Shown here piece by piece: positions 1-8,043 of a stretch of DNA of 45,401 nt. A program made the translations under genes and the position numbers. The notes beneath the pieces are model-generated. The model saw only the letters and a list, made by a program, of their open reading frames with translations. It did no database searches and was not told the DNA's origin. The DNA is taken from contig JAJQGK010000078.1 of assembly GCA_021200555.1 (NCBI GenBank), positions 1-45,401 on the forward strand, in the 5' to 3' direction. Source of the DNA: Clostridiales bacterium (GTDB lineage Bacteria > Bacillota > Clostridia > Oscillospirales > Acutalibacteraceae). Position 1 is the stretch's first letter, and every line of letters begins with the position of its first letter.

Positions 1-11
1 GTGCTTACTTA
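1..11. repeat. Truncated terminal inverted repeat of the 37507-37681 element family
   Basis: The window opens with GTGCTTACTTA, identical to the outer part of the right-hand inverted repeat of the small element at 37507-37681 and to the extra end at 37489-37506. Only the last 11 bases are inside the window, so the rest of the copy, if any, lies upstream. Confidence 0.5.
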
Positions 12-34
12 GTATATCACAAAATTTCATAATG

Positions 35-214
35 TCAATTACTCCTTTTCAAACTTTTGCAGTTTTCAAATTGCTCTTTCAGAATATTATTTTTGCATTC
101 GCTGCATTTTGACCTCATGGTGCATCGTAAAATCCTTTTTCCGTCTCGGAAAATAACTTCTTCGATAATAACATTCCTTTTCAGTTCGCTGCAATATTGT
201 TCGTATGCTTTCAT
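35..214 (-). CDS. Small cysteine-containing protein, unknown function
   Basis: A 59-residue protein. The start at 214 is chosen because GAAAGGAGC lies about 9 bases upstream; an in-frame ATG seven codons earlier would place that ribosome binding site inside the gene. The N-terminal half resembles a short beta-rich segment (residues VIIEEV and RILRC), followed by a Cys cluster (C-x6-C-x2-C, then another Cys near the C terminus) and a basic tail. The Cys spacing could bind a metal such as zinc, but that is inference. It has no signal peptide or membrane segment and no operon partner inside the window. I do not recognise a named family. The strong ribosome binding site is the main reason to believe it is a gene. 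Confidence 0.5.
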   Translation of the reverse strand: MKAYEQYCSELKRNVIIEEVIFRDGKRILRCTMRSKCSECKNNILKEQFENCKSLKRSN

Positions 215-408
215 AAATTGCCAAGCTCCTTTCAAATTTTTACAGGCTGAAATATACGGGTGAATTTATGTACAAGCCCTTATTAAAGGTGTGTTTTTTT
301 TCAATACTTATTCTATTCAAAAACTTCTGTAATAACCTCAAAAAATTCAAATATTCAGAATACATATCCTGTATGTCCGCATATTTATTTCTTGAAAGGG
401 GTCTGCCT

Positions 409-651
409 ATGTTTTGGTTCGTGATTGTTTTATCGGGACTTGCAATCCTTGCGGCAATGCTTCGTTCCCGCCATTTTGTAAAAGCTGTTTTGCTTTCTCT
501 TATTCAGGGAGGGGCGGCGCTTTTTGCCGTAAATTTTGTGGGCGATTTTATAGGAGTTCATATTCCTCTTAATGTTTTTTCCTGCTCTGTGGGCGGTTTG
601 GCGGGAATACCGGGAGTAATACTGCTGTTGATAAGCGACATAATATTATAA
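409..651 (+). CDS. bofA: BofA-family small membrane protein (sigma-K processing inhibitor-like)
   Basis: An 80-residue membrane protein with two or three hydrophobic segments: residues 2-15, about 23-45, and a C-terminal GGLAGIPGVILLL stretch. The small-residue/Gly-Ile-Pro-Gly motif followed by a Leu/Ile tail is the signature of the BofA family. In Bacillus subtilis BofA sits in the outer forespore membrane and holds the SpoIVFB protease inactive until sigma-K processing is allowed. The start at 409 follows GAAAGGGG by about 8 bases; an in-frame ATG at 268 has no ribosome binding site and would add 47 unlike residues. In Bacillus bofA lies near recR; here it stands alone, followed by a hydrolase gene with its own promoter. 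It suggests a spore-forming lineage. Confidence 0.75.
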   Translation: MFWFVIVLSGLAILAAMLRSRHFVKAVLLSLIQGGAALFAVNFVGDFIGVHIPLNVFSCSVGGLAGIPGVILLLISDIIL

Positions 652-698
652 ATCCGGTTTGAAATTACAGCTCTGCGGCGAAAATTTTCCGTAAGCTA

Positions 699-727
699 TT
701 GAAAAATAAAAAACAAAGTGCTATAAT
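699..727 (+). promoter_or_regulatory. Sigma-A promoter of the alpha/beta hydrolase gene
   Basis: TTGAAA (699-704) and TATAAT (722-727) are separated by exactly 17 bases and lie 34 bases upstream of the hydrolase start. The match to the housekeeping consensus is near perfect. Confidence 0.8.
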
Positions 728-761
728 TTTAACATAAAAAAGTAAAGAGGAGAGTTTATTT

Positions 762-1649
762 ATGTTAGAAAAAATAATAGCGTTTTTCATGGCGATTATC
801 GCATTTTTCATGCAGCTGTTCGGCATCAGCTCAAATTCAGGCAATACATATACCGAATATAACGATGTCGCATACGGAACAGACGCAGCGCAGGTTATGG
901 ACATTTGCCTGCCCGATGACGCAAGCGGCGAAGTGGGGCTTGTGGTATTTATTCACGGCGGCGCATGGGTTGAAGGCGATAAGTCCAGCTATATGGAGAG
1001 CGCCGAGTACAGCGCCACATTGGGATATGCGGCTGCCACAATCAACTACAGAATGCTTTACGAAGGTTATGACTGCAATGACATTATGGAGGATGTAACC
1101 TCTGCGCTTTGCAAAATACAGGAGTACGCCGAAAATGACGGCATAACCATTGGCAAGGTTGCTTTCGGCGGCGCTTCTGCGGGCGGTCATATAGCCCTGC
1201 TTTATTCTTATAAGTATGCGTCGGAGTCGCCGTTCCCGGTAGCTTTTTGCTTCAGCTACAGCGGTCCTACGGATTTAACCGATCCCGAATTTCTTTTGAA
1301 CAGCTCTTTGGGCTTGGAAACAACTCTTGATATTGCAGGCAGACTTGCGGGCGTTGCTCTTACGGAGGACAATATTAACGATGAGGATATTCAGGCTGCC
1401 CTTAAAGCGGTCTCTCCGGTTTCATATGTTACCGAAAGCTCCGTGCCTACGTTGATGTGCCACGGCTCCGTTGATACAATGGTTCCGTATTCCAATGCTG
1501 TAACGCTTGATGCGGCTTTAACGGCGGCAGGCGTAACCCATGATTTTTATACATATCCCAATTCCGGTCACAGTCTTGCCGATGATCCCGATGTTTCCGA
1601 AGAGGTCAATGATAAGCTCATGGAATATGTCGCTGCGTACTTGAATTAG
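762..1649 (+). CDS. Alpha/beta hydrolase, esterase/lipase type, membrane-tethered or exported
   Basis: A 295-residue serine hydrolase of the HGG-type (BD-FAE / hormone-sensitive lipase-like) esterases. Residues 1-22 form one hydrophobic segment, best read as an uncleaved anchor or signal. The oxyanion motif HGG is at 65-67, the nucleophile Ser139 lies in GGASAGGH, the acid is probably Asp238 in HGSVDTMVP, and the base is His270 in SGHS. All triad members are present, so it should be active. Such enzymes cleave acyl or carbohydrate-acetyl esters; the substrate cannot be read from sequence. It has its own sigma-A promoter and an AAAGAGGAG ribosome binding site. upp follows after 65 bases with its own ribosome binding site, so co-transcription is possible but not required. 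Confidence 0.85.
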   Translation: MLEKIIAFFMAIIAFFMQLFGISSNSGNTYTEYNDVAYGTDAAQVMDICLPDDASGEVGLVVFIHGGAWVEGDKSSYMESAEYSATLGYAAATINYRMLYEGYDCNDIMEDVTSALCKIQEYAENDGITIGKVAFGGASAGGHIALLYSYKYASESPFPVAFCFSYSGPTDLTDPEFLLNSSLGLETTLDIAGRLAGVALTEDNINDEDIQAALKAVSPVSYVTESSVPTLMCHGSVDTMVPYSNAVTLDAALTAAGVTHDFYTYPNSGHSLADDPDVSEEVNDKLMEYVAAYLN

Positions 1650-1714
1650 GTTTAATGTAATATTGCAATCGGCAAATACGGTTATTTTAAAATTTATTTT
1701 TTTCGGAGGTTAAA

Positions 1715-2344
1715 ATGAGTAAAATTACAATTACGGATCACCCGCTGATACAGCACAAACTTTCAATTTTAAGGGATAAGAACACCTCTTCAAAGGATTT
1801 CAGGATACTTATCGGCGAAATTGCAATGCTTATGACATATGAAGCCACAAGAGATCTTCCTTTAAAGGACGTTCAGGTTGAAACGCCTATTACGACCGCA
1901 ACAACAAAGAAATTAGCCGGCAAAAAACTCGCTATCGTGCCGATTCTCAGAGCGGGATTGGGTATGGTTGACGGTGTTTTGAATATGATTCCTTCGGCAA
2001 GAGTTGGGCATATAGGTCTTTACCGCGACCCCGATACGCTTTCGCCCGTGGAGTATTATTGCAAGCTTCCCGCCGACATAAGCGAGAGGGAGGTTCTCGT
2101 TGTGGATCCCATGCTTGCAACCGGCGGTTCTGCGATTGACGCTATTACTCAGATAAAAAAACGCAAACCGAAAAATATTAAGTTTATGTGTACCATAGCC
2201 GCTCCGGAGGGACTTGAGGCTCTTTCAAAGGCTCATCCCGATGTGGACATTTATTGCGCGGCTCTTGACGAAAAGCTTAACGAGCACGGCTATATCGTTC
2301 CCGGCTTGGGCGATGCCGGCGACAGGATTTTCGGAACAAAGTGA
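1715..2344 (+). CDS. upp: Uracil phosphoribosyltransferase
   Basis: A 209-residue protein, the usual length for bacterial UPRTase. It converts uracil plus PRPP to UMP in the cytoplasm (pyrimidine salvage). The PRPP-binding loop DPMLATGGS is at 131-139, the RAGLGM segment at 79-84, and the C-terminal uracil-binding GLGDAGDR at 198-205. CGGAGG lies 7 bases before the ATG. In many Firmicutes upp neighbours glyA, rpiB or atp genes; here the neighbours are a hydrolase and rqcP, and a clear terminator ends the transcript directly behind it. No uracil-responsive leader is evident in the short upstream gap. Confidence 0.97.
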   Translation: MSKITITDHPLIQHKLSILRDKNTSSKDFRILIGEIAMLMTYEATRDLPLKDVQVETPITTATTKKLAGKKLAIVPILRAGLGMVDGVLNMIPSARVGHIGLYRDPDTLSPVEYYCKLPADISEREVLVVDPMLATGGSAIDAITQIKKRKPKNIKFMCTIAAPEGLEALSKAHPDVDIYCAALDEKLNEHGYIVPGLGDAGDRIFGTK

Positions 2345-2364
2345 TTTAAGAAAACATAAATTTG

Positions 2365-2395
2365 AGGAGCAGCCTTGTGAACTGCTCCTTTTTTT
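2365..2395 (+). terminator. Rho-independent terminator after upp
   Basis: An 8-bp perfect stem (AGGAGCAG / CTGCTCCT) with a 9-base loop runs directly into seven T residues (2389-2395), 20 bases after the upp stop codon. Confidence 0.9.
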
Positions 2396-2420
2396 GGAAT
2401 ATATTTACGGAGAAAGATCA

Positions 2421-3167
2421 ATGAATGACTTGGATTTACTTAAAAGCAGATTTCACGACCTTTCCGAAAGAGCTTACGCAAAGGGAATATGGACATTTTC
2501 CGATTTTCTGACCCTTGACGAGCAGTCAGAGCTTATGAAGCTAAAACTCAGCTGCGGCACGGCCCTTTTCGGAGGATTTGACGAAGCGGAGCGTAAAATT
2601 GCGATTTTCGGCAGCGAAAGAGATATAGGTTATCCTTTTACACCGCCTATAGTATGCGTTAAGACCGAACCCATTGACAAAAGATTTTCGGAGAAGCTTA
2701 CCCACCGTGATTTTTTGGGATCGATTATGGGACTCGGCATAAAAAGAGAAAAATTGGGAGATATTATTGTTTCCGAAAATTCAGCCTATATATTTGCGTT
2801 TGAGGACATGGGCGAATATATTGCTTCAGAGCTTTCGGCTGTCAGAAAAACACCTGTTAAATGCGGTATTCTTTCGGATATTCCCAATTTTGCAAAACCA
2901 TCGATTGAGAAAAATGATTATATCGTTTCGTCCGACAGGTTGGACGGAATTATTGCCGCCGTGTATAATATTTCAAGAGGGGAAAGCCAAAGGCTTTTTT
3001 CGGAGAAGCGTGTTTTTGTAAACAGCAAATTAACGGAAAATACCTCCCTGAACCCTACGGAAGGTCAAATAATTTCCGTGAGAGGTAAAGGAAGGTTTAT
3101 ATATTACGGTATTTTGAGAACGACGAAAAAAGGCAGAATCGTAATTTCGGCCGGTAAATTTATATGA
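2421..3167 (+). CDS. rqcP: S4-domain RNA-binding protein RqcP/YlmH
   Basis: A 248-residue protein close to the length of B. subtilis YlmH (about 257). The N-terminal 170 residues follow the YlmH pattern: a helical start, FGGFDEAERKIAIF, then a THRDFLGSIMGLGIKREKLGDI segment at about 91-113. The C-terminal 70 residues are an S4 domain (RLDGIIAAVYNISRGES..., then GQIISVRGKGRF). RqcP binds 50S subunits and works with RqcH in C-terminal alanine tailing of stalled nascent chains. The start at 2421 has GGAGAAAG upstream and lies beyond the upp terminator; a longer reading frame open from 2214 would run through upp and the terminator and is rejected. In many Firmicutes ylmH is in the division cluster with sepF and divIVA; here it is solitary. 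Confidence 0.85.
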   Translation: MNDLDLLKSRFHDLSERAYAKGIWTFSDFLTLDEQSELMKLKLSCGTALFGGFDEAERKIAIFGSERDIGYPFTPPIVCVKTEPIDKRFSEKLTHRDFLGSIMGLGIKREKLGDIIVSENSAYIFAFEDMGEYIASELSAVRKTPVKCGILSDIPNFAKPSIEKNDYIVSSDRLDGIIAAVYNISRGESQRLFSEKRVFVNSKLTENTSLNPTEGQIISVRGKGRFIYYGILRTTKKGRIVISAGKFI

Positions 3168-3180
3168 AGATTTTATATGA

Positions 3181-3203
3181 ATATTAAGTAACCACTGATT
3201 AAG
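3181..3203. repeat. Isolated inverted-repeat end of the 37507-37681 element family
   Basis: ATATTAAGTAACCACTGATTAA here differs at one position from the reverse complement of 33567-33590 and matches the left end of the 37507 element (AAGTAACCACTGA[C/T]TAA). No partner end lies nearby, so it looks like a relic or a solo end. It overlaps the putP stop codon (3199-3201). Confidence 0.7.
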
Positions 3204-4716
3204 TGTTCTCTACCTGTTCTTCAAAATCCTTGCTTGTGGCTTTTTCAAAAATATCCAAAACCTCCTGTGAAGGAGCCTTGTCAATAAGGGAAACTGCAAT
3301 GCAAAGTACGAGACAAACTGCAAATCCGGGCAGAAGCTCATAAATTCCGGTGCTTTCCGAAAGGAAAATTATCCAGAGAATTACGGTAAGACCGCCGCCT
3401 ACTATGCCTGCGACCGCTCCCTTGTATGTAAATCTTTTCCAGAAAAGGGACAGGATTATAACCGGTCCGAAGGCTGCGCCGAAGCCTGCCCATGCGTTTT
3501 CAACAAGTCCCATTATGGTTGTCGCTCCGGGATTTCTCGCAATAAAATATGCAATAACGGAGATAATGGCAACAACGGCTCTTCCGACCCAAAGCACCTC
3601 TTTATCCGAGGCGTTCTTTCTGAAAACGGGCTTGTAAATATCGCTTGTGAAGGAGGACGACGCAACGAGAAGCTGCGAGTCGGCGGTACTCATGGCTGCG
3701 GCAAGAATAGCCGACAGGAGAATACCTGCAATAAATGACGGGAACAGCATACGGACGAGATCTATAAAGACGTTCTCTTGCTCTCCGTTTGTTATAAGCT
3801 CAGGGAGAATAACTCTGCCGAAGCAGGCGATTACAACCGCTGCACCGAGAGAGAGTACAACCCAGATTATAGCTACCGTGGCGGATTTTTTTATAAGACT
3901 CGCTTTTTTAATCGACATAAAGCGGACAAGAATGTGAGGCATTCCAAAATAGCCCAAGCCCCATGCAAGCCCCGAAACAATGTCCTTCCAGCTGCTTTTA
4001 AACGGATTGAGTACAAATTCGTAATCCGTGCCTATCAGTGACTCGCCCGTAGCCGCAATATTTATGGCGGAGAAGTCAAGCTCCTGAGTGGCGACTATGA
4101 CTATAGGCACCGCAAGCATGGCGATGAGCATCATAAGACCCTGGAAAAAGTCTGTCCAGCAAACAGCCTTAAATCCTCCGAAAAACGTATAGACGATTAT
4201 TATTCCGGCAAAAATAAGCATTGCCGTGCTTGATGAAAGCTGAGGTATAACTTTTGCGAAGAGAGTTCCGCCGGCTTTAAAGCTTGACGCAACGTAAACC
4301 GTAAAGAATATAAGGAAAATTATAGCGCAGATTATTCTCAATGCGGGGTTTTTGCTCGCAAATCTGTTAGAAAGATATTGGGGAATTGTGATTGCGTCGT
4401 CTGCGGCTGCCGAAAAATTTCTCAGCCTTTTTGCAACGAGGATCCAGTTAAGCGCAGTTCCCAAGGCAAGACCTATGCCTATCCAAACCTTGCCGAAGCC
4501 GAATGCCAGAATGCTTCCCGGAAAGCCCATGAGAAGCCATCCGCTCATATCGGACGCCTGAGCGCTCATGGCGGTAACATAGGGTCCCATGCTTCTTCCG
4601 CCTAAAAAATAGGATTTCGCACCGTTTGTCGCTCCTCTTGATTTGAAGAAAAACAGCATTCCTACGCTGAGCATTAGGACAAGATAAAGGATAAAAGCCA
4701 GTAATTCGAGGGTCAT
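3199..4716 (-). CDS. putP: Sodium/proline symporter
   Basis: A 505-residue solute:sodium symporter (SSS family), the same size as E. coli PutP (502). Around twelve to thirteen hydrophobic segments are visible. The N-terminal block FLGGRSMGPYVTAMSAQASDMSGWLLMG-type motif (split here at residues 37-64) and the AMSTADSQLLVASS block in the second half are characteristic of PutP, with Na+ and proline sites expected in these helices. It imports proline driven by the Na+ gradient, for nutrition or osmoprotection. The last codons and the stop TAA are formed by an inverted-repeat relic (3181-3203). It is divergent from uxuA with a 265-base spacer holding both promoters. The start follows AAAGAGATGA. 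Specificity for proline rather than another amino acid is inferred from similarity. Confidence 0.9.
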   Translation of the reverse strand: MTLELLAFILYLVLMLSVGMLFFFKSRGATNGAKSYFLGGRSMGPYVTAMSAQASDMSGWLLMGFPGSILAFGFGKVWIGIGLALGTALNWILVAKRLRNFSAAADDAITIPQYLSNRFASKNPALRIICAIIFLIFFTVYVASSFKAGGTLFAKVIPQLSSSTAMLIFAGIIIVYTFFGGFKAVCWTDFFQGLMMLIAMLAVPIVIVATQELDFSAINIAATGESLIGTDYEFVLNPFKSSWKDIVSGLAWGLGYFGMPHILVRFMSIKKASLIKKSATVAIIWVVLSLGAAVVIACFGRVILPELITNGEQENVFIDLVRMLFPSFIAGILLSAILAAAMSTADSQLLVASSSFTSDIYKPVFRKNASDKEVLWVGRAVVAIISVIAYFIARNPGATTIMGLVENAWAGFGAAFGPVIILSLFWKRFTYKGAVAGIVGGGLTVILWIIFLSESTGIYELLPGFAVCLVLCIAVSLIDKAPSQEVLDIFEKATSKDFEEQVENT

Positions 4717-4748
4717 TTGTACATCATCTCTTTTTCATATTTTATTAA

Positions 4749-4777
4749 ATTTTATCATACAATTCAAAAAATAGCAA
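4749..4777 (-). promoter_or_regulatory. Putative sigma-A promoter of putP
   Basis: On the minus strand TTGCTA (4777-4772) and TAAAAT (4754-4749) are separated by 17 bases, 33 bases upstream of the putP start. The hexamers are less ideal than at the other promoters here. Confidence 0.5.
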
Positions 4778-4920
4778 TAGGACTTAATCAGAAAATGTGC
4801 ATAAATCTGTATTATTCGCATGCTTTGCGGGGAAAAAGGAAAAACAAAGTAAAAGCTCTTTTATGGGAAGAAGCGGAGCGTGAGCGCACCGATTTATTTT
4901 GTAAAAAACAGCGCATACCC

Positions 4921-4949
4921 TTGACATCAAAAAAATTATGTCGTATATT
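4921..4949 (+). promoter_or_regulatory. Sigma-A promoter of uxuA-eda
   Basis: TTGACA (4921-4926) and TATATT (4944-4949) have a 17-base spacer and lie 32 bases before the uxuA start. This is a near-consensus core. I saw no clear operator for a UxuR/KdgR-type regulator. Confidence 0.8.
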
Positions 4950-4981
4950 ATGATTAAATTTTTAAATAAAGGACTGATTTT

Positions 4982-6025
4982 ATGAAGCTGTCTTTTCGTT
5001 GGTACGGAAAGGATGATAAAATAACCCTTGAGCATATCCGCCAAATTCCGGGAATGTATTCGGTTGTAACGGCTGTTTACGATGTTCCCGTGGGTGAGGT
5101 CTGGAGCCGTGAGAGCATAAACGAGCTTAAAAAAATGACCGAGGATGCCGGCTTGAAATTCGATGTTATCGAAAGCGTTCCCGTGCATGAGGATATCAAG
5201 CTCGGAAAGCCCTCAAGAGATAAGTATATTGAAAATTACTGCGAAAATATAAAGCGTTTGGGCGAGGCGGGAGTAAAATGCATTTGCTATAATTTTATGC
5301 CCGTTTTCGATTGGACGAGAACTCAGCTTGACCATGTAAATCCTGACGGCTCCACATCCCTCGTATATTATCAGGAGCAGGTTGATAAGGTTGACCCTTT
5401 AAAAAGCGAGTCCGACTTGACCTTACCGGGCTGGGACTCCAGCTACACGAGAGACGAGCTTGCATCCGTGGTGGCAGAATATAACGCCATGACAGAGGAG
5501 GATCTTTGGAATAATTTGGAGTATTTCCTTAAGGGAATTATTCCCACGGCGGCAAAGTATGATATAAATATGGCAATCCATGAGGATGATCCGTGCTGGA
5601 GCATTTTCGGTTTGCCGAGAATTATTACCGATGAAAAAAATCTCGACAGATTTTTAAGCCTTGTGGACGATTCCCATAACGGAATTACTCTTTGCGTGGG
5701 TTCTTTGGGCTGCTCCAAAAAGAATGACGTTGTTAAAATGGCTGAAAAATACGCCAAAATAGGCAGGATACATTTTGCCCATATGAGAAACGTGGCAATT
5801 CTCGATAACGGCTTTGAGGAGAGAGCGCATCTTTCAGAATGCGGAAGCATTGATATGTACGCGGTTATGAAGGCTTTGTACGATAACGGCTTTGACGGCT
5901 ACGTAAGACCCGATCACGGCAGAATGATTTGGGGCGAGGAAGGCAGACCGGGATACGGACTTTATGACAGAGCCTTGGGCGCAGCATACTTAAACGGGCT
6001 GTGGGAAGCCATAAGCAAGGCGTAA
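4982..6025 (+). CDS. uxuA: Mannonate dehydratase
   Basis: A 347-residue UxuA. It dehydrates D-mannonate to 2-keto-3-deoxygluconate (KDG) in glucuronate catabolism, a cytoplasmic metal enzyme with a TIM-barrel fold. Family landmarks are present: MKLSFRWYG at the start, YNFMPVFDWTRT near residue 100, HEDDPCWSIFGLPRI at about 197-211 (metal ligands), CVGSLG at about 236, HMRN at about 265, and the C-terminal RPDHGRMIWGEEGRPGYGLYDRA. It is preceded by AAAGGA 8 bases from the ATG and a strong promoter. It forms a two-gene unit with the aldolase 41 bases downstream; KDG kinase and fructuronate reductase are not in the window, so the pathway is only partly encoded here. Confidence 0.95.
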   Translation: MKLSFRWYGKDDKITLEHIRQIPGMYSVVTAVYDVPVGEVWSRESINELKKMTEDAGLKFDVIESVPVHEDIKLGKPSRDKYIENYCENIKRLGEAGVKCICYNFMPVFDWTRTQLDHVNPDGSTSLVYYQEQVDKVDPLKSESDLTLPGWDSSYTRDELASVVAEYNAMTEEDLWNNLEYFLKGIIPTAAKYDINMAIHEDDPCWSIFGLPRIITDEKNLDRFLSLVDDSHNGITLCVGSLGCSKKNDVVKMAEKYAKIGRIHFAHMRNVAILDNGFEERAHLSECGSIDMYAVMKALYDNGFDGYVRPDHGRMIWGEEGRPGYGLYDRALGAAYLNGLWEAISKA

Positions 6026-6066
6026 TATAAATATCGTTTATTATTTAAAAAGAGAGGAAAAGTAAA

Positions 6067-7026
6067 ATGAATGAAATTTTAAAGGAAATAAGCAAAATCG
6101 GAATAGTTCCCGTTGTCAAGCTTGACAATTCAAAGGATGCCCTGCCCTTGGCGAAGGCGTTGATAAACGGAGGTCTGCCCTGCGCCGAGGTCACCTTCAG
6201 AACGGACGCCGCAGAGGATGCGATCCGCCAAATAACGGGAGAGTACCCTGAAATGCTTGTGGGAGCGGGAACGGTTCTCACCACGGAGCAGGTTGACAGG
6301 GCTGTAGCCGCAGGTGCAAAATTTATTGTAACGCCCGGTTTTAACGCCAAGATTGTAAAGTACTGCATAGAAAAAAATATCCCCATAACTCCCGGCTGCC
6401 CGTCCTCATCGGACATTGAAGCGGCTCTGGAATTGGGGCTTGACGTCGTTAAATTTTTCCCTGCCGAAAATCTCGGAGGAATTAAAATGATTAAGGCTTT
6501 GGCCGCTCCCTACGTAGGCGTAAAATTTATGCCTACGGGAGGAATTAACGCCGACAATATCAACAGCTATTTGGACTGCGATAAAATTCTTGCGTGCGGC
6601 GGCAGCTGGATGGTTAAGGATACCCTTATAAATCAGGGCAGGTTTGATGAAATCGAACGTTTGACAAGAGAAGCGGTCACTAAAATGCTTGGCTTCAGAC
6701 TCGGTCACGTAGCTATCAACAACGGCAATGAGCAGCAGGCGAAAGCCGTGGCGGATATGTTTACAAGGGCGTTCGGCTTTTCACAAAACGATATTGCCGT
6801 GAGCATTTTCTGCACCGGCGAAATTGAGGTTATGAAAAATTCCGATATGGGCACCATGGGTCATATCGCCATTAAAACGAATTACATGGACAAGGCGATA
6901 GCTTACCTCGAAAGACAGGGGATTGAGCTTGACTATGACACCGCCAAATACGATGACAAGGGCAATGTAAGGCTGATTTACTTAAAGCAGGAGTTCGGCG
7001 GCTTTGCAGTGCATCTCTGCCCCTGA
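6067..7026 (+). CDS. eda: KDPG/KHG aldolase fused to a C-terminal VOC domain
   Basis: A 319-residue protein, against about 210 for a plain KDPG aldolase. Residues 1-205 are the aldolase: IGIVPVVKL, AEVTFRT with catalytic Glu41, GAGTVL at 66-71, TPGFN, and the Schiff-base Lys129 in VVKFFPAEN, then MPTGGI. It splits 2-keto-3-deoxy-6-phosphogluconate into pyruvate and glyceraldehyde-3-phosphate, which fits its place behind uxuA. Residues 209-319 have two beta-alpha-beta units of the vicinal oxygen chelate type, with LGHVAI (His214) and MGHIAIKT (His266) at equivalent places and a final GGFAVHL, suggesting a metal-binding or dimerising module of unknown role. The join is in frame with no break. 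The ribosome binding site is GAGAGGAAAAG. Confidence 0.92.
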   Translation: MNEILKEISKIGIVPVVKLDNSKDALPLAKALINGGLPCAEVTFRTDAAEDAIRQITGEYPEMLVGAGTVLTTEQVDRAVAAGAKFIVTPGFNAKIVKYCIEKNIPITPGCPSSSDIEAALELGLDVVKFFPAENLGGIKMIKALAAPYVGVKFMPTGGINADNINSYLDCDKILACGGSWMVKDTLINQGRFDEIERLTREAVTKMLGFRLGHVAINNGNEQQAKAVADMFTRAFGFSQNDIAVSIFCTGEIEVMKNSDMGTMGHIAIKTNYMDKAIAYLERQGIELDYDTAKYDDKGNVRLIYLKQEFGGFAVHLCP

Positions 7027-7032
7027 AAATAA

Positions 7033-7935
7033 TTATTTATCTTTCATATGTACGTCAATTTGCGGATATGGAATTTCAATATTTCTTTCGTCAAAAATCT
7101 TTTTGACCTTTTCCGCTGCGGTGAATTTCACATCCCAATAATCCTCGGTTTTGCACCACATTCGGAGCTGATAGGAGACTGCATTGTCGTCAAACGAGAT
7201 GATGACGGCAGTGGGTTCGGGCTCGGCAACCACTTTATCGCAGGCATCCGCCGCATCCAGCAGGGCTTTTTTCACATCGTCGGAATTTTCCCTGTAGGAT
7301 GCTCCGATGTCAATATCGACACGCCTTGTGGGAAATGAGTTGTAATCCACAAGAGTACCGTTTGAAACGACGCTGTTGGGTACGACTATCATCTTATTAT
7401 CGGGCGTAACGATTTTTGTATGGAAAATATTGATTGATTGTATCGTGCCTTCAATATCTCCGCATTTTATGTAATCCCCCACGACAAAGGGCTTAAACGC
7501 CGACAGAATAAATCCTCCGGCAATATTTGAAAGACTTTCCTGAAGCGCAAGGCCTATGGCAAGTCCGCAGGAGCCCAAAACCGCAACCATCGAGGTCATA
7601 GGAACGCCTAAGATTGCCAGCGCCGTGATAACCAGCAAAACCTTGAGTATGATTGTTGTAAAGCTTCTGATAAAAGATTTTGCGGTAGGCTCCATCCGCC
7701 CGAAAAGCTTGCCCTGCTTCATCTTTTTTGAGATAAGGTTTACAAGCCTCCAGCCGACTATAAGCAAAAGCAGAGCAAATATTATGTTTATGCCTGCATC
7801 AGCTATGTATTCGCCGATTTTTGCAATGAGGGCTTCAAATATTTTCCCTGCGTTGCTCATGTTTTCTTCTACATTTGACAAGTCAATGTCGGTTAAGTCG
7901 ATCTCAACCTCTGTGGCAGTTTCCAATATCTGCAT
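7033..7935 (-). CDS. mscS: Small-conductance mechanosensitive channel (MscS family)
   Basis: A 300-residue channel, near the E. coli MscS length (286). Three hydrophobic segments lie at about 48-68, 92-112 and 114-150; the last has the pore helix pattern GSCGLAIGLALQESLSNIAGGF. It is followed by the beta domain (GDYIKCGDIEGTIQSINIFHTKI, then VVPNSVVSNGTLVDYN) and a C-terminal alpha/beta domain. It opens under membrane tension to release osmolytes after hypo-osmotic shock, in the cytoplasmic membrane. The first 45 residues are acidic and would form a periphery helix. It converges on the aldolase gene with only 6 bases between stop codons. The start follows a weak AGGTG site. Confidence 0.92.
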   Translation of the reverse strand: MQILETATEVEIDLTDIDLSNVEENMSNAGKIFEALIAKIGEYIADAGINIIFALLLLIVGWRLVNLISKKMKQGKLFGRMEPTAKSFIRSFTTIILKVLLVITALAILGVPMTSMVAVLGSCGLAIGLALQESLSNIAGGFILSAFKPFVVGDYIKCGDIEGTIQSINIFHTKIVTPDNKMIVVPNSVVSNGTLVDYNSFPTRRVDIDIGASYRENSDDVKKALLDAADACDKVVAEPEPTAVIISFDDNAVSYQLRMWCKTEDYWDVKFTAAEKVKKIFDERNIEIPYPQIDVHMKDK

Positions 7936-8043
7936 AATTTCACACCTGCTTTTTGAGTAATTCAGTCGTTTGTCGGATTTTGTGTTTATCTCATTTTTAA
8001 ATTATACCGGCTTTGAAGAAAAGAAAATAAAATCGTCAAAGCA

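Noticed and set aside
2214-2420. N-terminal extension of the RqcP gene into upp
   Set aside because: The extension runs through the upp terminator and the 3' end of upp; a proper ribosome binding site precedes the ATG at 2421.
4784-5188. A 134-codon minus-strand frame across the uxuA promoter and start
   Set aside because: It overlaps a strong sigma-A promoter and the uxuA 5' end and has no site or family likeness.
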